Assembly: GCA_012798145.1 (NCBI GenBank)
Contig: JAAZNT010000028.1
Location: forward strand, 1-9,951
Direction: 5' to 3'
Length of the DNA: 9,951 bases
From: Thermoanaerobaculaceae bacterium
Lineage (GTDB): Bacteria; Acidobacteriota; UBA4820
This document shows, one piece after another, positions 7,181 through 9,951 of the stretch; position 1 is the first letter of the stretch, and every line of letters begins with the position of its first letter. A model generated the notes under the pieces. It saw only the letters and a program-made list of their open reading frames with translations. It ran no database searches and was not told the origin of the DNA. A program made the translations under genes and the position numbers.

Positions 7181-8172
7181 TTGCTATTTTTTCTGTGAAA
7201 AATACCGAGTAGAAAACCAACTCCGTAACTGATATGTAATAAGAAAAAGGAAAGCGAAACTAAATAAAAATGCAAGAAATTATTATCCAAAGAGCTTTTT
7301 ATTGAAAAAAAAATGTTGGACAGAATATAACTTGAGTAAACAAACAAAGGGAAAAAATATCCATAAGGAGCAAAAAAGAAAATTGGAGAAATAATTAGTG
7401 AAAGAAAAAAAATTGCTGGAACGAAATGGCGAACTCTTAATACTTTTGGATGTTTTCTTATCACTTTGACCTTGTAAAAGCCATATTGAAAATATTGCCT
7501 AAATACTGATTTAAAACTACTTCTACTAAAATATTTTGATTTTATATCAGGAGTCAACAAAATTTTTCCGCCTTTTTCTATAATTCTTAAATTGTGTTCA
7601 TCATCCTGATTTCTTACCAGTTCTTCATCATATAACCCGACGATATCAAAAATCCTTTTAGGGCTTGCTGGAAACGGAACTGTATCAACAAATGTTTCTT
7701 CGTTTTTTAATGTTCTGAAAGCAGAATTTCCCACTCCAAATCTGCTGCTCATTGCAATTGCTATCGCTTGGGCTACCTTTGTTTCTCCCACAGTTTCAAT
7801 TGGACCTCCTACAGCCCATATTTCTTCATTGCCAAGCAATTTCTTGGCGCCGTTTTCAATAAATTTTAAATCTATTTCGCAATGTCCATCCACTCTGACA
7901 ATTATATCTCCTTTGCTTTCCTTGATTCCTATGTTCATAGCGGAAGGGGCAATTTTTTTTGGATTATCAAGCAACTTAATATTTGTGTATTTTTGCGCAA
8001 ATTTTCCAACAATTTCTCTTGTTTTATCTTCGGACATACCGTCAACAACAAGAATCTCCATCTTATCTTGCGGATACGACTGATTAAGGCAAGAATTTAA
8101 GCATTTTTCAATAAATTTTTCTTCATTCCTTGCGGGAATGATTATTGACACAAATGGCTTACTCTCTAACAT
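7177..8172 (-). CDS. ExoA-like family 2 glycosyltransferase with C-terminal membrane helices
   Basis: About 331 residues, numbered from the ATG at 8172. The N-terminal GT-A domain carries SIIIPARNE (9-17), VVDGMSEDKT (42-51) and VRVDGHCEID (92-101), where VDGH takes the metal/nucleotide-binding DxD place. NQDDEHNLR (188-196) holds the likely catalytic acid residues, and RQYFQYGFYK (225-234) is the acceptor-side motif. This set matches the ExoA (succinoglycan) subgroup. About three hydrophobic segments (250-270, 271-290, 302-323) anchor it in the inner membrane with the catalytic domain in the cytoplasm. Known relatives add a sugar from an NDP-donor to a lipid-linked acceptor. The in-frame TTG at 8211 gives an extra 13-residue leader unlike the family, so the ATG is preferred; it overlaps the GT-C stop by 14 bases. 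The Shine-Dalgarno is weak, suggesting coupling. Donor sugar and linkage are unknown. Confidence 0.9.
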   Translation of the reverse strand: MLESKPFVSIIIPARNEEKFIEKCLNSCLNQSYPQDKMEILVVDGMSEDKTREIVGKFAQKYTNIKLLDNPKKIAPSAMNIGIKESKGDIIVRVDGHCEIDLKFIENGAKKLLGNEEIWAVGGPIETVGETKVAQAIAIAMSSRFGVGNSAFRTLKNEETFVDTVPFPASPKRIFDIVGLYDEELVRNQDDEHNLRIIEKGGKILLTPDIKSKYFSRSSFKSVFRQYFQYGFYKVKVIRKHPKVLRVRHFVPAIFFLSLIISPIFFFAPYGYFFPLFVYSSYILSNIFFSIKSSLDNNFLHFYLVSLSFFLLHISYGVGFLLGIFHRKNSK

Positions 8173-9421
8173 TCTTAATTCTTTCAATAAATTTGCTAAG
8201 CAACAAACCAACTACCATAATCACAAATATCTTCACGCTTATTGAATACCTTGCTTCCATATGTCCAATAGCCAAAATTGCATTCTCAGAAATAAGACAG
8301 AGATATACTGGAAATATTTTTTTAAGGAGAACATCATAAAAAACTATAAAGCCTATTATTGCCAAAATTAATAAAAATAAATCTATAAAAATAGTCATAA
8401 CCTTCATTTTAAGTGATTGCTCTGTTGGAATCATTAACCAAAAAGAATATAACCTCACAAAGTAACCTCTGATCGCCTCTAAAGGTTCTTTTCTTATTTC
8501 ATCCAATGCTATTTTCGCTTTTGCTTCTCCAAGAGGTATTTTTTGCTCTTCAGATAAAATTTCTGCTTCTCTCATCTTTATTTGCCAATCTTTAAAGCTT
8601 TGCATTTCACCACTACTTTTTTCATTCCAAAATGTGAGGAGGAGCCACCTGTCTTTTGTTTCATAAAAACCTTTAAGAAGTAATTCACCAAATGCTCCTT
8701 CACCCAATACAGCAGGGTTCCTAAAATGATAATAATTTCTTAATGCCCAAGGTGACAACAAAATCACTGCGCCTAAAATTAGCGGGATTATTCTTTTTTT
8801 TGCTCCTTTGAGAAGTTCCTTTTCAAAAAAACTTTTAATTGCAAGCGATATTATTAGAGCAGAAATTAAGCTTATATGCTGGCTTTTGGAAAGAGATGGT
8901 AGGGTAATTATCATTCCCAGCAATAATACTTCAAAAAAATTCAAATCTTTTATGAGCCATATTTTTATAGTGCAATAAGCTGCTATAACAAAAAGAAATG
9001 TCGTAAAAGGTTCAGTAACAAGCTGCTGAACATAAATATATCCAAAAGGATAAAGCGCAACCAATAATGCAGCTAAGAATGATTCTTTCTCTTTAAAGCC
9101 CGCAAAAAGTAGTGTTTTATATAAGATGTAAGGAACAAATGCAACAAGAATAATCTGCATAATTACAACTGCAATAGGATTGCACTTGGTAAAGAGGTAT
9201 ATTAGTGCAACAAACAACGAATAAAGCGGAGGCCTCAGAGCATAAGGCGTAACACCATCTAAGGTGTATCCCTTAAAAGAAAGAAGGTTTTTTGCAAAAA
9301 TATCATATTCTTTTCCGTCACTACTAATCGGTTCTCTATGACAGAATATACAAAAACAAATCGAAATGGCGATAGGAAAAACAATTAAAACCATAAATTT
9401 TGCGTTTTTTGATTTTATCAT
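8159..9421 (-). CDS. GT-C membrane glycosyltransferase, ArnT/GT39-like
   Basis: About 420 residues (from the ATG at 9421) with about ten hydrophobic segments. In the GT-C superfamily, ArnT/PMT-type enzymes transfer a sugar from a polyprenyl-phosphate carrier to an acceptor on the outer face of the membrane. After the first helix (8-26) comes the loop PISSDGKEYDIFAKNLL (31-47). Its acidic residues (D35, E38) sit where the catalytic acidic motif of GT-C enzymes lies. RPPLYSLFVAL (63-73), SPWALRNYYHFRNP (223-236) and GHMEARYS (386-393) are also typical of this group. A large hydrophilic stretch (about 230-340) lies between the central and last helices. The start shares an ATGA overlap with the upstream transporter stop. 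Upstream in-frame starts (GTG 9469, ATG 9436) have a Shine-Dalgarno too close to use. Acceptor and donor are unknown; O-antigen polymerase or ligase is less likely because of the RPP and ARY motifs. Confidence 0.82.
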   Translation of the reverse strand: MIKSKNAKFMVLIVFPIAISICFCIFCHREPISSDGKEYDIFAKNLLSFKGYTLDGVTPYALRPPLYSLFVALIYLFTKCNPIAVVIMQIILVAFVPYILYKTLLFAGFKEKESFLAALLVALYPFGYIYVQQLVTEPFTTFLFVIAAYCTIKIWLIKDLNFFEVLLLGMIITLPSLSKSQHISLISALIISLAIKSFFEKELLKGAKKRIIPLILGAVILLSPWALRNYYHFRNPAVLGEGAFGELLLKGFYETKDRWLLLTFWNEKSSGEMQSFKDWQIKMREAEILSEEQKIPLGEAKAKIALDEIRKEPLEAIRGYFVRLYSFWLMIPTEQSLKMKVMTIFIDLFLLILAIIGFIVFYDVLLKKIFPVYLCLISENAILAIGHMEARYSISVKIFVIMVVGLLLSKFIERIKNVRE

Positions 9422-9798
9422 TTGAATGAAATCCATACTCCTAAAAGTATTATTCCAATTCCAATCCACCTTGAAAGTGGAATTTCTTCTCTAAAAAATA
9501 TTTTGGCAAACAAAGGAACAAAAACAAAAGTTAAAGCAATAAAGGGATAAGCATAACTTAGTTTCAATTTTCCAACAGCAAGTATCCAACAAGCTGCCGC
9601 TAAACCTGCGCAAAACAACCCGCTTAAAACATAAATATTAGTAGATGACTTTAGTAAATATAGCATAATTTCTTTGCCTGTCATCCAATTACCGACAGCA
9701 TAAGTTGAAACACCCTTCTTTACCAAAATCTGCCCCAAAACAGTAAAAAAAACTGTCAAAGTCAAAAAAATGAATGAAAAATATTCTTTGTTAATCAT
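9418..9798 (-). CDS. small four-helix SMR/EamA-type transporter, ArnE/ArnF-like candidate flippase
   Basis: About 126 residues and almost entirely membrane-embedded, with four predicted helices (about 7-26, 53-76, 82-101, 110-124). Residues VLGQILVKKG (20-29) in helix 1, the SYAYPFIALTFVFVP stretch (81-95) and REEIPLSRWIGIGIILLG (103-120) are typical of the DMT superfamily. The length matches ArnE/ArnF (flippases for 4-amino-arabinose-phosphoundecaprenol) and SMR proteins better than ten-helix EamA exporters, so it should act as a homo- or heterodimer. It is directly followed by the GT-C gene with a 4-base ATGA overlap, which supports a role in delivering a lipid-linked sugar. AAAAGGA precedes ATGs at 9801 and 9798; I chose 9798 because the spacing to 9801 is essentially zero. 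The TTG at 9834 lies too far upstream to be likely. Substrate is inference only; a drug or cation SMR exporter is the alternative. Confidence 0.78.
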   Translation of the reverse strand: MINKEYFSFIFLTLTVFFTVLGQILVKKGVSTYAVGNWMTGKEIMLYLLKSSTNIYVLSGLFCAGLAAACWILAVGKLKLSYAYPFIALTFVFVPLFAKIFFREEIPLSRWIGIGIILLGVWISFK

Positions 9799-9951
9799 CA
9801 TTCCTTTTCGCAACGATAATAATAGAAGTTCCAATTGGTAATTTAACGCCTATTTTCAGAAGAAATCTTTCAAAACGATTTACAAAGTTCATAATCATAT
9901 TGATGATAAAAGAGGGGTTTAGTTGCCTATCCATTTCTTTGCAATACGAAC
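9791..9951 (-). CDS. C-terminal end of a probable SAM methyltransferase (5' end outside window)
   Basis: An open frame enters from the right edge (first whole codon at 9949) and ends at TAA 9793-9791, giving 52 residues with no stop. The end LPIGTSIIIVAKR, preceded by a basic/aromatic helix (NRFERFLLKIGVK), looks like the final strand pair of class I SAM methyltransferases that act in glycan clusters. No motif I is inside the window, so the family call rests on this tail alone and is tentative. The other minus-strand frames reaching the edge are less convincing: one stops after ten codons. The stop overlaps the transporter start as ATGATTAA, in keeping with the packing of the rest of the operon, which supports it being a real gene. 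Confidence 0.5.
   Translation of the reverse strand, partial: SYCKEMDRQLNPSFIINMIMNFVNRFERFLLKIGVKLPIGTSIIIVAKRNDD

Noticed and set aside
4661..9420. UGA recoding, as in some candidate-phylum bacteria
   Set aside because: UGA ends the transporter, GT2, methyltransferase and phosphoglycosyl transferase genes exactly at overlapping starts or the natural protein end, so it is a normal stop.
8159..9421. O-antigen polymerase (Wzy) or flippase (Wzx) identity for the large membrane protein
   Set aside because: The acidic first loop, RPPLY, SPWALRNY and EARY motifs point to ArnT/GT39 enzymes; Wzy and Wzx lack this combination.

Overview
This window is one continuous block of surface-glycan (O-antigen, capsule, exopolysaccharide or protein-glycan) biosynthesis genes, all read from the minus strand. 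The DNA is AT-rich (about one third G+C by eye, not computed). Shine-Dalgarno-like AAGG/AAGGAG sequences precede several starts, and genes are packed with ATGA/TAATG-type junctions, so this is a bacterium using the standard code. UGA is a true stop at several junctions, which argues against the UGA-recoded Gracilibacteria/SR1 lineages. Nothing in the window fixes the phylum.

Layout in transcription order, from high to low coordinates: the 3' end of a gene with a methyltransferase-like C-terminus (9791-9951, cut by the window edge); a small four-helix SMR/EamA-type transporter (9418-9798); a GT-C membrane glycosyltransferase of the ArnT/GT39 type (8159-9421); a membrane-anchored ExoA-like GT2 glycosyltransferase (7177-8172); a class I SAM methyltransferase (6491-7180); a DegT/DnrJ/EryC1 PLP sugar aminotransferase (5307-6488); a monotopic phosphoglycosyl transferase (4661-5341); a membrane-anchored WbpM/PglF-type NDP-sugar 4,6-dehydratase (2791-4668); a class II asparagine-synthetase-like amidotransferase (809-2791); and, after a 54-base gap, a CgeB-like glycosyltransferase cut by the left edge (1-754).

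Working model (inference): the dehydratase makes a 4-keto-6-deoxy NDP-HexNAc and the aminotransferase converts it to a 4-amino sugar. The phosphoglycosyl transferase loads a sugar-1-phosphate, perhaps this one, on undecaprenyl phosphate. The GT2 and CgeB-like enzymes extend the chain on the cytoplasmic face. The methyltransferase(s) and the amidotransferase add decorations. The small transporter and the GT-C enzyme could form a second arm in which a polyprenyl-phosphate-linked monosaccharide is flipped and added to the glycan outside the cytoplasm, as ArnE/F and ArnT do.

The window is almost entirely coding. The only gap is 755-808. I see no tRNA, rRNA, insertion sequence, CRISPR array, long repeat, convincing promoter or terminator, so the transcription start and end lie outside the window. 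I do not see a radically new system. The points most worth checking are the chemistry of the final sugar and the possible flippase/GT-C decoration arm.
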